A DNA stretch of 64,000 nt from Citrus sinensis (lineage: Eukaryota; Streptophyta; Magnoliopsida; Sapindales; Rutaceae): NCBI RefSeq assembly GCF_022201045.2, contig NC_068556.1, forward strand, positions 4,690,001 to 4,754,000, read 5' to 3'. Both the position numbers and the translations under genes were made by a program. Positions 37,486-47,693 of the stretch are shown here, in pieces. Each line of letters starts with the position of its first letter. Position 1 is the first letter of the stretch. The notes below the pieces were generated by a model. The model was given only the letters and a program-made list of their open reading frames with translations. It did not search any database and was not told where the DNA came from.

Positions 37486-40400
37486 TCAATTCAAATTTGG
37501 TGGGTCACTCAAATTTATTTCGGTGTCTTCTTCATGTGGTTGGTACTCTAGATATGGCTTTAATCTTTGACCATTAACTTTAAACGTGACACCATTCTTT
37601 GGGTCTTTAATTTCAATTGCCCCATGTGGAAAAACAGTATGAACAATAAATGGGCCAGACCAACGAGAGCGTAACTTACCTGGGAATAGGTGCAAGCGAG
37701 AATTGAATAAAAGCACTTTCTGACCTGGAGTGAACGATTTTCTCATAATTTGCTTATCATGGAAGACTTTCATTCGTTGCTTGTAAATCTTGTCATTTTC
37801 GTACGCGTCATTGCGAATTTCTTCAAGTTCTGCCAGCTGTAATCTTCTTTCTGAGCTGGCTTGCTGCATGTCAAAATTGAATTTCTTGATGGCCCAATAT
37901 GCACGATGCTCGAGTTCCACAGGTAGGTGGCAAGCTTTTCCATACACTAGCCTGTAGGGTGACATCCCAATCGGGGTCTTGAAAGCCGTTCTATATGCCC
38001 ATAATGCATCATCAAGTCTTAATGACCAATCTTTCCTGTCTGGCCTCACCGTCTTTTCTAATATGTGCTTTATTTCTCGATTGGAGATCTCAACTTGGCC
38101 ACTGGTTTGCGGATGATACGGGGTCGCCACTTTGTGTGTGATTGAATACTTTGTCAAAAGTGCTTTGAATGCTTTGTTACAAAAGTGGGCACCAGCATCA
38201 CTGATTATTGCTCGAGGGAATCCAAAGCGTGAAACAATGTTACTTTTCAAAAATGCTATCACCACCTTGTGATCATTGGTCCTACATGGAATAGCTTCTA
38301 CCCATTTTGATACATAGTCAACAGCAACCAATATGTATTGATGACCAAAAGACGGGGGAAAAGGTCCCATGAAGTCGATACCCCATACGTCAAAAATCTC
38401 AACCACTAAAATTGGATTTAGTGGCATCATGTTCCTTCGCATAATGCTCCCCATTCGTTGACACCTATCACATGAAGAACAAAAAGTGTAAGCGTCTCGA
38501 AATAGTGTTGGCCAATAGAAACCACATTGTAAAACTTTAGTCGCTGTTTTCTTAGCACTGAAATGGCCTCCACAAGCTTGTTCATGGCAGAATGAAAGGA
38601 TATTCTGAATTTCATTTTCTGGGACACATCGTCTAACAATTTGGTCTGCACAATACTTGAACAAATACGGGTCATCCCAAAAGAAATTCTTTATTTCCGC
38701 AAAGAATTTGATCTTGTCTTGCTTGGTCCAATGCTCTGGAAGTTTACCTGTAACAAGATAATTAACTATATCAGCATACCAAGGTAATACTTCCACACTC
38801 ATTAATTGTTCATCTGGAAATGACTCATTTAATGGTAATTGTTCTATTATTGTGTCAAAATGGAGACGAGAGAGATGGTCCGCCACAACATTTTCTGACC
38901 CTTTCTTATCTTTGAATTCCAAGTCAAATTCCTGCAAAAGTAACACCCAACGAATTAGTCTAGCTTTTGCATCTTTCTTTGTGAGAAGATATTTAAGAGC
39001 AGCATGATCTGTGAACACAATTATTTTACAACCAATGAGATAAGATCGAAATTTTTCTAATGCAAACACTACTGCTAGCATTTCTTTTTCAGTAGTTGAA
39101 TAGTTCAACTGTGCATCATTTAATGTCATACTAGCATAGTAAATAACATGGGGAATTCAATCAACTCTTTGTCCTAATACTGCTCCTACTGCATAATCAG
39201 ATGCATCACACATGAGCTCAAATGGTAATTTCCAGTTCGGGGCCTGAATGATGGGTGATGATGTCAACAACTGTTTTAATTTTTCAAACGCCATAAGACA
39301 TGAATCATTAAAGATAAAAGGTACATCCTTAGCAAGTAAATTGCATAAGGGTCTAGAAACTTTGCTAAAATCTTTAATGAAACGTCTATAGAAACCAGCA
39401 TGCCCAAGGAAAGATCTTACTTCTCTGACTGTTTTGGGTGGAGGAAGATTAGAAATGAGATCCACCTTGGCTTTGTCAACCTCAATACCTTTACTCGAAA
39501 TGATGTGACCGAGAACAATACCTTGTTTTACCATAAAATGACATTTCTCCCAATTTAAGACCAAGTTCTTCTCGATACATCTCTGCAGAACTAGTGTTAG
39601 ATGATGTAAACATTGATCAAATGAATCACCAAAGACAGAAAAGTCATCCATAAAGACTTCAAGAAATCGTTCAACCATATCAGAAAAAATGCTTAGCATG
39701 CATCGTTGAAATGTAGCAGGTGCATTACATAATCCAAATGGCATTCTCCTATATGCAAATGTGCCAAAAGGGCAAGTGAAAGTAGTTTTCTCTTGATCTT
39801 TTGGTGCTATGGGAATCTGATTATATCCTGAGTAGCCATCTAGAAAGCAATAAAATTCATGGCCTGCTAATCTATCAAGCATTTGATCAATAAATGGTAA
39901 AGGAAAATGGTCTTTACGTGTGACAGAATTCAACTTTCTATAATCAATGCATACACGCCATCCTGTAGTTACTCTAGTGGGTATCAATTCATTATCAGCA
40001 TTCGTAACTACTGTGACTCCTGACTTTTTGGGGACAACTTGTACAGGACTGACCCATGAACTATCAGAAATTGGATAAATGATACCTGCATCTAATAGCT
40101 TAAGGACTTCAGTTCTAACAACTTCTTTCATGTTAGGATTTAACCGACGTTGCATCTCCCTAGTAGTTTTAGCATTTTCATCAAGGTGAATGTAATGCAT
40201 GCAGTCTACTGGGTTTATACCTTTAATGTCTGCTATGGTCCATCCTAATGCCCCTTTGTGCTCTTTCAAAACATCCAACAACTTACCTTTTTGTTCGTCA
40301 TTGAGAGATGCTGAGATGATTACCGGTAGAGTACTTTCTTCTCCCAAAAACGCATATTCCAAAGTGTTGGGCAATGGTTTGAGCTCGAGTTTCGGTGGTG

Positions 40401-41649
40401 ATTCTGATGATGGAATGAGTTGCTTCTCTGATGGTGCTAGTTGCTCAACTCTTGACTTCCATTTATTAGTGTCCATAGATGGTGCTGAGTCAAGCAGGGC
40501 ATTGACCTCATCAACCGATCTGTCAATATCAAAATCAAAACCAAAGTGAGTTAAACATGTTTGTAAAGGATCATCACTAAGGTTTGAAAGAAAAGTGTTA
40601 TCAACTAATGCTTCGATTAAATCCACATCAACAATTCCATCATCTGCACTGTGAGGTTGTTTGGCAATGTTGAAGATGTTCAGCTCCATAGTCATGTTGC
40701 CGAAGGACAACTGCATATTTCCAGTTCTACATTGAATGTGAGCATCCGCAGTTGCCAAGAAAGGTCGGCCTAGAATAATGGGGATGTGCTTCCTTGAATC
40801 CTGTATTGGTTGAGTGTCAATTACAATGAAGTCAACAGGAAAATAAAATTTGTCTACCTGGATAAGCACGTCCTCCACAATACCACGAGGTATTTTTGTG
40901 GACCGATCTGCAAGTTGTAACACCACTGGAGTTGGGTGTAATTCTCCCAGTCCAAGTTTCACAAACACTGAATAAGGTAACAGATTTACACTAGCTCCTA
41001 AATCCAACAAAGCATTCTCAATTGTGTGGTTCCCTATACTACATGAGATAGTGGGGGAGCCTGGGTCTTTGCATTTTAAAGGAATTTTATGTTGGAGTAT
41101 AGAACTAACGTTTTCTGTTAAAAATGCCTTCTTTTGAACATGCATGTTTCTCTTTTTAGTACAAAGGTCTTTAAGAAACTTGGCATAAGATGGAACTTGT
41201 TTAATAGCATCAAGCAAAGGGATGTTAACACTTACCTGTTTGAAGATTTCAAGAATCTCACCTGTGGATTTTCCCTTTTTTCCTTTGGCTAACCTCTGAG
41301 GAAATAGAGCTTTGGGAACATATTCTTGTGGGTTGGTTTCTTCTTTCTCCTCCGGTGATGAGTCATCAACATTCACAGGTACAATTTGATTTTCTTTTGT
41401 CACTGGCATCTCCACCTTGTTGTCGACTTCTTTTCCTTTTCGCAAGGTCATTACTGCTTTGACCTCTCCATGCTGTTGTGGTGAACTGGTACTTGCTTCA
41501 TGTACTCCTTTAGGATTAGGCACTGGTTGACTTGGAAACTTACCTTTCTCAACGGTCATTGCCAAGGTCTGAACTGAAGAAGCAAGTTGTCCCACCATCT
41601 TCTCGAGGCTTGAAACTGATTGGGCTTGTGAATTGAAGCCTGCTCTCAA
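37486..41649 (-). mobile_element. pol region of the Athila-like element
   Basis: Domains in order on the minus strand are: an aspartic protease (ALLDLGASVNLLPYSVF, near 41000), reverse transcriptase (WRVCIDYRKLN, LPFIDQMLDRLAG, PFGLCNAPATFQRCM, VFMDDFSVFG, about 40000-39600), RNase H (LPFELMCDASDYAVGAVLG, then [10 protein letters not shown]), and integrase with a HHCC-type zinc finger (H..H..C..C near 38600-38450) plus the catalytic core ([39 protein letters not shown]). The sequence types as Ty3 of the Athila/Tat branch. It looks close to whole and is counted in the roughly four interruptions of gag-pol. Confidence 0.95.
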
Positions 41650-42932
41650 CTCATTTCGTAGTCCATCAATGGTGCGATTCTGTTGCTCAATCGTGGAGTG
41701 AGTAACATTCTTGAAATTTTGGAATGCATCCTCCCATGGTCTGGGTTGAGAGTAGTTCTGGTTCTGATTGTATGGTCTGAATGGGGGCTAAGAGGCTTGA
41801 GGAACTTGAGGAATTTGTTGCATTGGTGGAGCTGGAGCTGCTGGTCCATTCTGTTGGAATCCTTGAGACCATGAAAAATTGGGGTGGTCTCTCCATCCAG
41901 GGTTATATGTGTTGGAGTATGGGTTGTAATTTGATGGCTTTCTCATTACACCTATGGCATTGGCTTGATCTGAGTATGAGTCCTGGTCATGTGGTTCTGT
42001 TGATTTAGCAGTCGATAACGATGCTATTTGTCGAGCAAGACCTTCAACCATCTCCTTGACTTCTTTGATTCCCGAAGTTGACTCGCCAATTTGAACCTCA
42101 TTTACTCCCTTAATTCGTCTAGTATTCCTGAGTGATCGACTCCGTTGTTGGGAATTATCCGCTTGTCGCTGGAAGAATTCCCAAATCTCTGATGCACTTT
42201 TTGACATTAGCTCTCCTCCACTTGTCGCCATTAGCCATTCTTGCACATTTGGCAATAATCCCTCCAAAAGTATTGGCATTGGTGCCATTTCTCGTACCCA
42301 TGATGTGGACACTTCAAGAGTAGCCCATTGAATCGCTCCCATGTTTCGAAAAATTGCTCGTCCTCTCTCTGGGTAAACTCCGAGATTTCCCTGCGAATAG
42401 CATTGGTTTTATGCACTAGGAAATATTTATTTAAAAATTTTGTAACCATTTGTTCCCATGATGAAATGCTATTGGCAGGTAAAGTATTTAACCATGAACG
42501 AGCTCTATCCTTTAAAGAAAATGGGAATAGTCTAAGTTTGACATCATCGTCTGAAAAATTTTCATATTTAAAAGTTTGACAAATGGCATGAAAATCATTC
42601 AGATGATTATATGGATCCTCATTTTCTAGGCCATAAAATGTGGGGAGACAATTTAGCACACTAGGTTTTAATTCGAAACTCCTAGCAGCTACATTTGGGT
42701 ATCTTATGCATGATGTACTCAAATTAGCTAAGGGACTGAAGTAGTCCTTAAATGGCCTCTCTTGTGGTTGCAAATCCATTTTATTTTTAACGTGTTTGTG
42801 TGTGCGAAGTGTTTTTTCTAATTCAAGGTCTATAGGTTCAAGATTAGGTAATAATGACCTACGACCATGCATGCAAAATAAATAAAATAAAAATAAAGAT
42901 GCAAACAAAACAAAAAATAAAGATGGGAACAA
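41650..42932 (-). mobile_element. gag region of the Athila-like element
   Basis: The start has a hydrophobic leader-like stretch before the gag homology. The core matches Ty3-type retrotransposon gag (PTFYGLENEDPYNHLNDFHAIC-like, FPFSLKDRARSWLNTLP, WEQMVTKFLNKYF), followed by a Pro/Gln/Asn-rich tail (YNPYSNTYNPGWRDHPNFSW), all typical of Athila gag. The region is largely open. Confidence 0.88.
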
Positions 42933-43283
42933 AACAAATAAAAATAAAGAAGAGGGAGAAATTACGATACTAACCTTATTGCGCTATTACAACCTTTCTA
43001 TAAAAATACACAAAAATAAATACGTGAAAGAAATTAACTAAAAATTAAATTAATAAGATAAACAAAAAAAAAATTACAAAGAAAAATAAATGGAAAATTA
43101 AATTACAAAATTTTAAAGAAGAGAAAAAGAAAAGAAATACTAACCTTTAAATGTAGATTCACTTTTTTTTCTTTTTTTTTTAATAATAAAAAAAATACAA
43201 GAAAACAAATAAAAGAAATTATTCACAAAAATTAATTCTATGAATTAAAATTACTTACCTCCCCGGCAACGGCGCCAAAAACT
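42933..43283 (-). other. Leader and primer binding site of the Athila-like element
   Basis: A purine/AT-rich leader of about 330 bp separates the 5' LTR from gag. The primer binding site at about 43262-43279 reads TGGCGCCGTTGCCGGGG on the minus strand, complementary to the 3' end of tRNA-Asp, and lies a few bases from the LTR edge at 43284. Confidence 0.85.
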
Positions 43284-44667
43284 TGTTGTGCAAATTTTAA
43301 TGTACTCGCAAGCGCACGAATCTGTTGTAGTATAGATTAATGGTGACGAGTGTCGATCCCACGAGGAGGTGGATTTTAATTGTGTAGAATTAATTTTGTG
43401 AATGGGTGATTGGATTTGTGGTGGAAATGATTGGAATATGCTAAAACTTAAATTAAAATGGAGAGAATAAATTCTAAAATTGGTATTGAAATGGTGAGAA
43501 TAAATTGAAGAGAATTATATTGAAATGACGTACTTGGGTATCTGGATCCGTATCAACATGCATCATGGGCTAAATATTCCTTATTAATGCCAATTAAATC
43601 ATGAGGGGGGAATCCACACCTCATGAACCACGCTCTAATCAATATGGTGCTAAGGGCTTATCGTGCCAAATAATAATAACCTTATACTAGAGAGCCGGTG
43701 TAACCAAGGCGGTATCTAGACAAGATTAGTATTATTTGTCGACGAGAAGTCAAAACATCCACAAAAACTAGAGGGGAAGAGAAAATAAATTTACCAAATT
43801 AAGCCCATGACACATGTTGAGACTTCACCTTCAACCCAAGCTTGAAAGAAAATTAGCCACTCATAATTGAACTAGGGGCAAAATAGGAATTTATTAAAAT
43901 ACAAAGAAAATACAAGATGGAGAGGGAATTACAGAAAACAGAGTCCAAAAATGGATTCAGAGATATCAAATTAGGGGGGGGGAGGCCCCCTTTTTATAGA
44001 TACATGGAGTAAATCATGGCCATCGGATTAAAAACAATTTGGACGCTCAGGATTGCGCCACGTCATCAGTCAACAGTCCACGGTTTGACCACGCGGATGA
44101 ACAGTAACACGGTTTGACCCGACTTTGAACAGTAACGCGGTTTGACCCGGATGAACAGTAACGCGGTTTGGTTGAAAATAATCCTGTGTGATACATGCAC
44201 CGTACGCGAGATTTTTCGTCCACTGATATGCTGCCACGTCACCATCAACAGTACATAAGAATTTTGGTCCAACAGGATCGTGACACCTCATCAGTCAATG
44301 CCACATCATCGGTCAATGCCACGTCATCATCCGTCTATGTGAACAGTGTCGTGAACAGTAACGTATACAGTACCGTACACGTGAATAGTACCGTACATGT
44401 GAATAGTGTCATTTTTCCTTTTATGCTCCTCCTAAGGTTTTCGACCGTCCTGAGTTCAAAAGTGATGTCCGTTTTGCCGTCTGATCTCTCCTTTATTGTG
44501 AAATGACTATAATGCCCCTAAAATACATAAAATACTTAATTAAAATAAAACACATGTAATTAAATCACAAGAAGGTTAAATATATAAAAGTAAGGGTTGT
44601 TAGTAAGACTTAAAATGTAAAATGACGGTTTTCTCCTTTATAAATATGCATTTTCTAACACTCAACA
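43284..44667 (-). repeat. 5' LTR of the Athila-like element
   Basis: This is 1,384 bp and is the near-identical partner of 32126-33508. It carries the promoter for the element on the minus strand. A TATAAA motif at about 43993-43998 (read as TATAAAAAGG on the minus strand) is a plausible TATA box, downstream of the CCACGTCA/CGGTTTGACC motif cluster. Confidence 0.96.
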
Positions 44668-44984
44668 ATAATCTCTTGTTGTAAAGGTCCATTGACACCT
44701 TGGAAGTCAATTGTAAGCGTTTGAAGCCTTGGGAGGCTAGCTTAGTGAAATCCTCAAGCCCGGTGTGCTTGGAGGCGTGGACGTAGGCGGGGATTGCCGA
44801 ACCACGTAAAAATCCTTGAGTTTGCTTTCTCTTCCCTTACTCATTCATTATTGTGCTTTTATTGAATTTATTGTTTTCGAATTTATTAAGGCATTAGATT
44901 AAATTGTTGTGTGGTTTGCCTAGGATAATTTTAAAATCCCAATTCACCCCCCCTCTTGGGTTGCCTAGTTAGTATTTCATCATT

Positions 44985-46144
44985 ATTATTATTTAACTTG
45001 GTTAATTGTTGGGACAATTGGACCAACCTAATCCGTGGCAAACCCCTATCGCCTTGGGGCACAAGCATCTAAATTGGGTTTTTTGATGGGTTTAGCCGTT
45101 TATAGATGCATTGATGCAAGCTCTTAATAATAAAAGTAATAGAATATGAATTTTGATTACACTGATTGCATTCCCTAATTAGAGAAGCGGACTCAATTTT
45201 AATTATATATTGTGTATAACGTATTATATTTAAATTTCTAAGAAATAAATACATACATACATACATACAAATACCTCCCTCTAAGGCTTGTCACTAAAAT
45301 CGAATCATAAGAAAAGTAGTAAGTAAAAATTAATTTGGAGTTCGCTTGCCTCAAGTAGTATGAATTATCAACAACTTATTAGTTGAGTTGATTGACATAT
45401 GATCCAGTTATTTTTGAAATAAAAGGTTCGAATCCCTCTCAATTGTGAGAGTAAAATAAAGAGAATTATACTCTCTAATGTTGACAATTTAACTCACAAA
45501 TTTTCTATTGCTCATCTGATTCTAGATTTAAAAAAAAATAACACAAAATTATAATTTTTCTAAGGGTGAAATTATTTAAACCCACTAAACTATTCACTAA
45601 ATTTATTTAAAAATTTTAAATTTTACTCAACAAACTCACATAAATACTCAATACACCCTTAATAATCTCAATTTATATAAAAATAATATTTTTACTAATT
45701 AAACCCATTAAATTCATTTATAATTACTAATTGATTTAGGTCTTATGAACGCATAAGGATACAAATTTGTGAATTTATTTTTGTTTCATTCACCTCACAA
45801 CTCATTTTACTTTGCTTGTATGCATGCACATGTAGATTGAAAAATAAAAGAAAAAAGTTAGCAGTACACTAAAACATATGCAAATGAACAAATTAACATG
45901 CATGCTTCTTTTCTAAGAGCCACATGATGATATGCAACTGACTGAGATTTGCTCAAAACATACCAAAAAGGGAACATTAAAAAAAGTAAACAAAAATGAA
46001 AAAGAATAAATATAAAATATTTCAAAAGTTTCTAGCATTAGTCATTTATCTCTCCTCGCAATGGCATGCTCATGTTAACCTAGTGTCATATGTATTAAAA
46101 ATAAAAATAATAATAATAAATGAAACAACCTACTGCATAACTTA
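44985..46144. other. AT-rich intergenic region with a possible SINE
   Basis: No gene is supported. It contains a short (TACA)n tract at about 45250-45268. Apart from the SINE-like sequence listed separately, nothing is recognised. Confidence 0.5.
45353..45535 (+). mobile_element. Possible tRNA-derived SINE
   Basis: A perfect Pol III box B, GGTTCGAATCC, lies at 45426-45436. A box A-like stretch (TTAGTTGAGTTGATTG) lies about 45 bp upstream, near 45380-45396. The sequence ends in an A-rich run at about 45528-45536. A convincing target duplication was not found, so boundaries are approximate. It differs from the SINE at 4849-5159. Confidence 0.42.
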
Positions 46145-46416
46145 GGGTGCGTTTGGGATTGAGGTGCTGTAGCTTTTAAGCTACAGCTGTTGTGAAAAAA
46201 AAGCTGTAATTATGAAACAAAAGTTAATATTATATAATAAATATAAATTTTAAATAATAATTTTGATAAAATTATTAAAAATATAATAAATTTTATATTA
46301 TACAAGTGAAAATTATATCAATATAGTTTAAAAGCTACAGCAGTTAGTGTTTACCAAACACTTTAGTGCTGTAGCTTTTAAGCTACAGCTGCCCAACCTC
46401 AATCCCAAACGCAACC
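46145..46416. mobile_element. Tourist-like MITE (PIF/Harbinger), 272 bp
   Basis: The terminal inverted repeat is GGGTGCGTTTGGGATTGAGG at 46145 with its complement ending at 46416 (one mismatch in 21). It is flanked by the 3-bp duplication TTA at 46142-46144 and 46417-46419. Inside each end there is a second palindrome, GTAGCTTTTAAGCTAC. TTA duplication and G-rich termini are the marks of PIF/Harbinger MITEs. Confidence 0.88.
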
Positions 46417-46509
46417 TTAATTTATTCAACTTTTGATGTAATAGATATAACTGAATTACTCTTACCATTTCATATTAAGTGAACAATCTTTTTGGCTAAA
46501 TAATACTAA

Positions 46510-46986
46510 GGGTTATTATCATTTTACTACTTTAAAAATTGTCAAATATCAAATTATTACAATAAATATTGTCTCCTATCATTTTTCTACTATCTCTTTA
46601 TAAAAATATCATTTTACTTCTTTTCCGCTACAACCATTAGTTGACTAACAAAATACTAATTTTATCCTTCATGATTCAAAAAAATAATAAGATAAATTTG
46701 TAATCCATATATCATAATTCCAACAAAAAGAATTATGTTGGTATTGTATATCCATTTTAATAAATATATTACAAATTTATTTTGTAAATAAGTTTCAAGT
46801 ATTTTTTTAATCATGAAGGGTGAAATTAGTATTTTATTAGTCAACTAACTGGTCAATTAACGGTTATAACGGAAAAGTAGTAAAATAATATTTTTCTAAA
46901 GATGTAATAAGAAAATGATAGGAGACAATATTTGCTGTAATAATTTGATATTTGATAATTTTTAAAGTAGTGAAATGATAAAATCC
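46510..46986. mobile_element. Long-TIR MITE (Mutator-like), 477 bp
   Basis: Arms of about 200 bp are inverted copies. The left starts GGGTTATTATCATTTTACTAC at 46510; the right ends at 46986 with the complement of GGATTTTATCATTTCACTAC. The flanks TAATACTAA (46501-46509) and TAGTACTAA (46988-46996) match at 8 of 9 bases, a Mutator-length duplication. The interior has no coding capacity. The tips resemble those of the MITE at 15718-16178. Confidence 0.82.
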
Positions 46987-47235
46987 ATAGTACTAACTCA
47001 AAAGCAGATAGGTCATGACAGCCATAGGTTTGTATTAATTATGATTAATGGTGTTATATCTAAAAGAAAGGTACACCCAAAATTAATTATCTGGTTCAAT
47101 TTTTTTCAAAATTTCAAACTATGTTTCAATAAATTAATAAGAAATAAAAAATATTAATTTAGGATTTAAAAAAAATATAATATTTAATGTAAAGATAGAT
47201 TCAAAGAATAATTTTTTTTTTGTTATATATTAGTA

Positions 47236-47385
47236 GGGTCAGGCTACAATGCAACTGTGGTACCGTGCCACAGTTGCACCAGTCGTTGGATCCACTCAAA
47301 TGAGTGGAGTCCACTTAAATAAATGGGAATTCAATGGTTGGGTGCAACTGTGGCACGGTACCACAGTTGCACCATAGTTTTATCC
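47236..47385. mobile_element. Foldback MITE with 9-bp target duplication, 150 bp
   Basis: The arms are near-perfect inverted copies over about 31 bp (TGCAACTGTGGTACCGTGCC and beyond), with looser tips (GGGTCAGGCTACAA versus GGATAAAACTATGG). Each arm is itself palindromic around GGTACC. It is flanked by ATATTAGTA (47227-47235) and ATATTAGTG (47386-47394), 8 of 9 matching. It lies 308 bp before the SEC11 start codon. Confidence 0.85.
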
Positions 47386-47617
47386 ATATTAGTGTTGGTA
47401 ATTGTAATTTAATTTAAAATTATTTTGAAAAGTGGGTTCAGTAAGTAGATTTTTTGGATTCAAATAACCTGCACATTTTACAATTAAATCATAAAGACGA
47501 AGAAAAAATACGAGACGAGTACACATGGCACAAGACAATTGACAGGGCCACGCTACGGTGGCCCACAGATGGAGAACAAGTAGTCAAACATAAGCAACTG
47601 ATTTTGACAAGCCTCCC

Positions 47618-47624
47618 TATAAAT
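47618..47624 (+). promoter_or_regulatory. Probable TATA box of the SEC11 gene
   Basis: TATAAAT sits 70 bp upstream of the ATG at 47694, which predicts a transcription start near 47650 and a short leader. No other strong TATA motif lies in the 150 bp before the gene. Confidence 0.5.
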
Positions 47625-47693
47625 TGCAGCTGGTGCAATCCACAGACAGGGCTGAGCTTCGGTTTAGAGTTCGGAGATTTAATCAAAAGGAAA

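Larger units (their letters stand above)
32126..44667 (-). mobile_element. Athila-like Ty3 (gypsy) LTR retrotransposon with accessory genes, very young
   Basis: The 12.5-kb element is flanked by a perfect 5-bp duplication ATAAT (32121-32125 and 44668-44672). LTRs are 32126-33508 (3' LTR) and 43284-44667 (5' LTR), each bounded by TGTTG..CAACA. They differ at about one substitution and one homopolymer length over 1.38 kb, which implies an age of tens of thousands of years at a grass-type substitution rate (inference). The primer binding site next to the 5' LTR (about 43262-43279 on the minus strand, TGGCGCCGTTGCCGGGG) matches the 3' end of plant tRNA-Asp, as in Athila elements. The polypurine tract GGTTGGGGGG lies at about 33510-33522. 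Order on the minus strand: gag, pol (protease, reverse transcriptase, RNase H, integrase), then three accessory ORFs. Gag-pol looks nearly whole, with about four interruptions. Confidence 0.95.
30991..44979 (+). mobile_element. Copia-type solo LTR, split by a younger element
   Basis: The two parts, 30991-32125 and 44673-44979, together make an LTR of about 1.44 kb that begins TGTTAACA and ends TATTTCA. It is flanked by a perfect 5-bp duplication TCATT (30986-30990 and 44980-44984). No internal retroelement sequence or second LTR is present, so it is a solo LTR left by LTR-LTR recombination. The right part has the 'CCAATTCACCCCCCCTCTTGGGTTG' style end seen in SIRE/Maximus-like Copia LTRs; that family assignment is from memory and moderate. 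The left part contains a tandem duplication of about 85 bp (31080-31249) and a cluster of AACGG/CCGTT words (31520-31860). A TATAAATAA at 31882-31890 may be its promoter. Confidence 0.85.

Noticed and set aside
40199-40549. 116-codon plus-strand frame inside the retrotransposon pol region
   Set aside because: It is a shadow of the minus-strand pol coding sequence.
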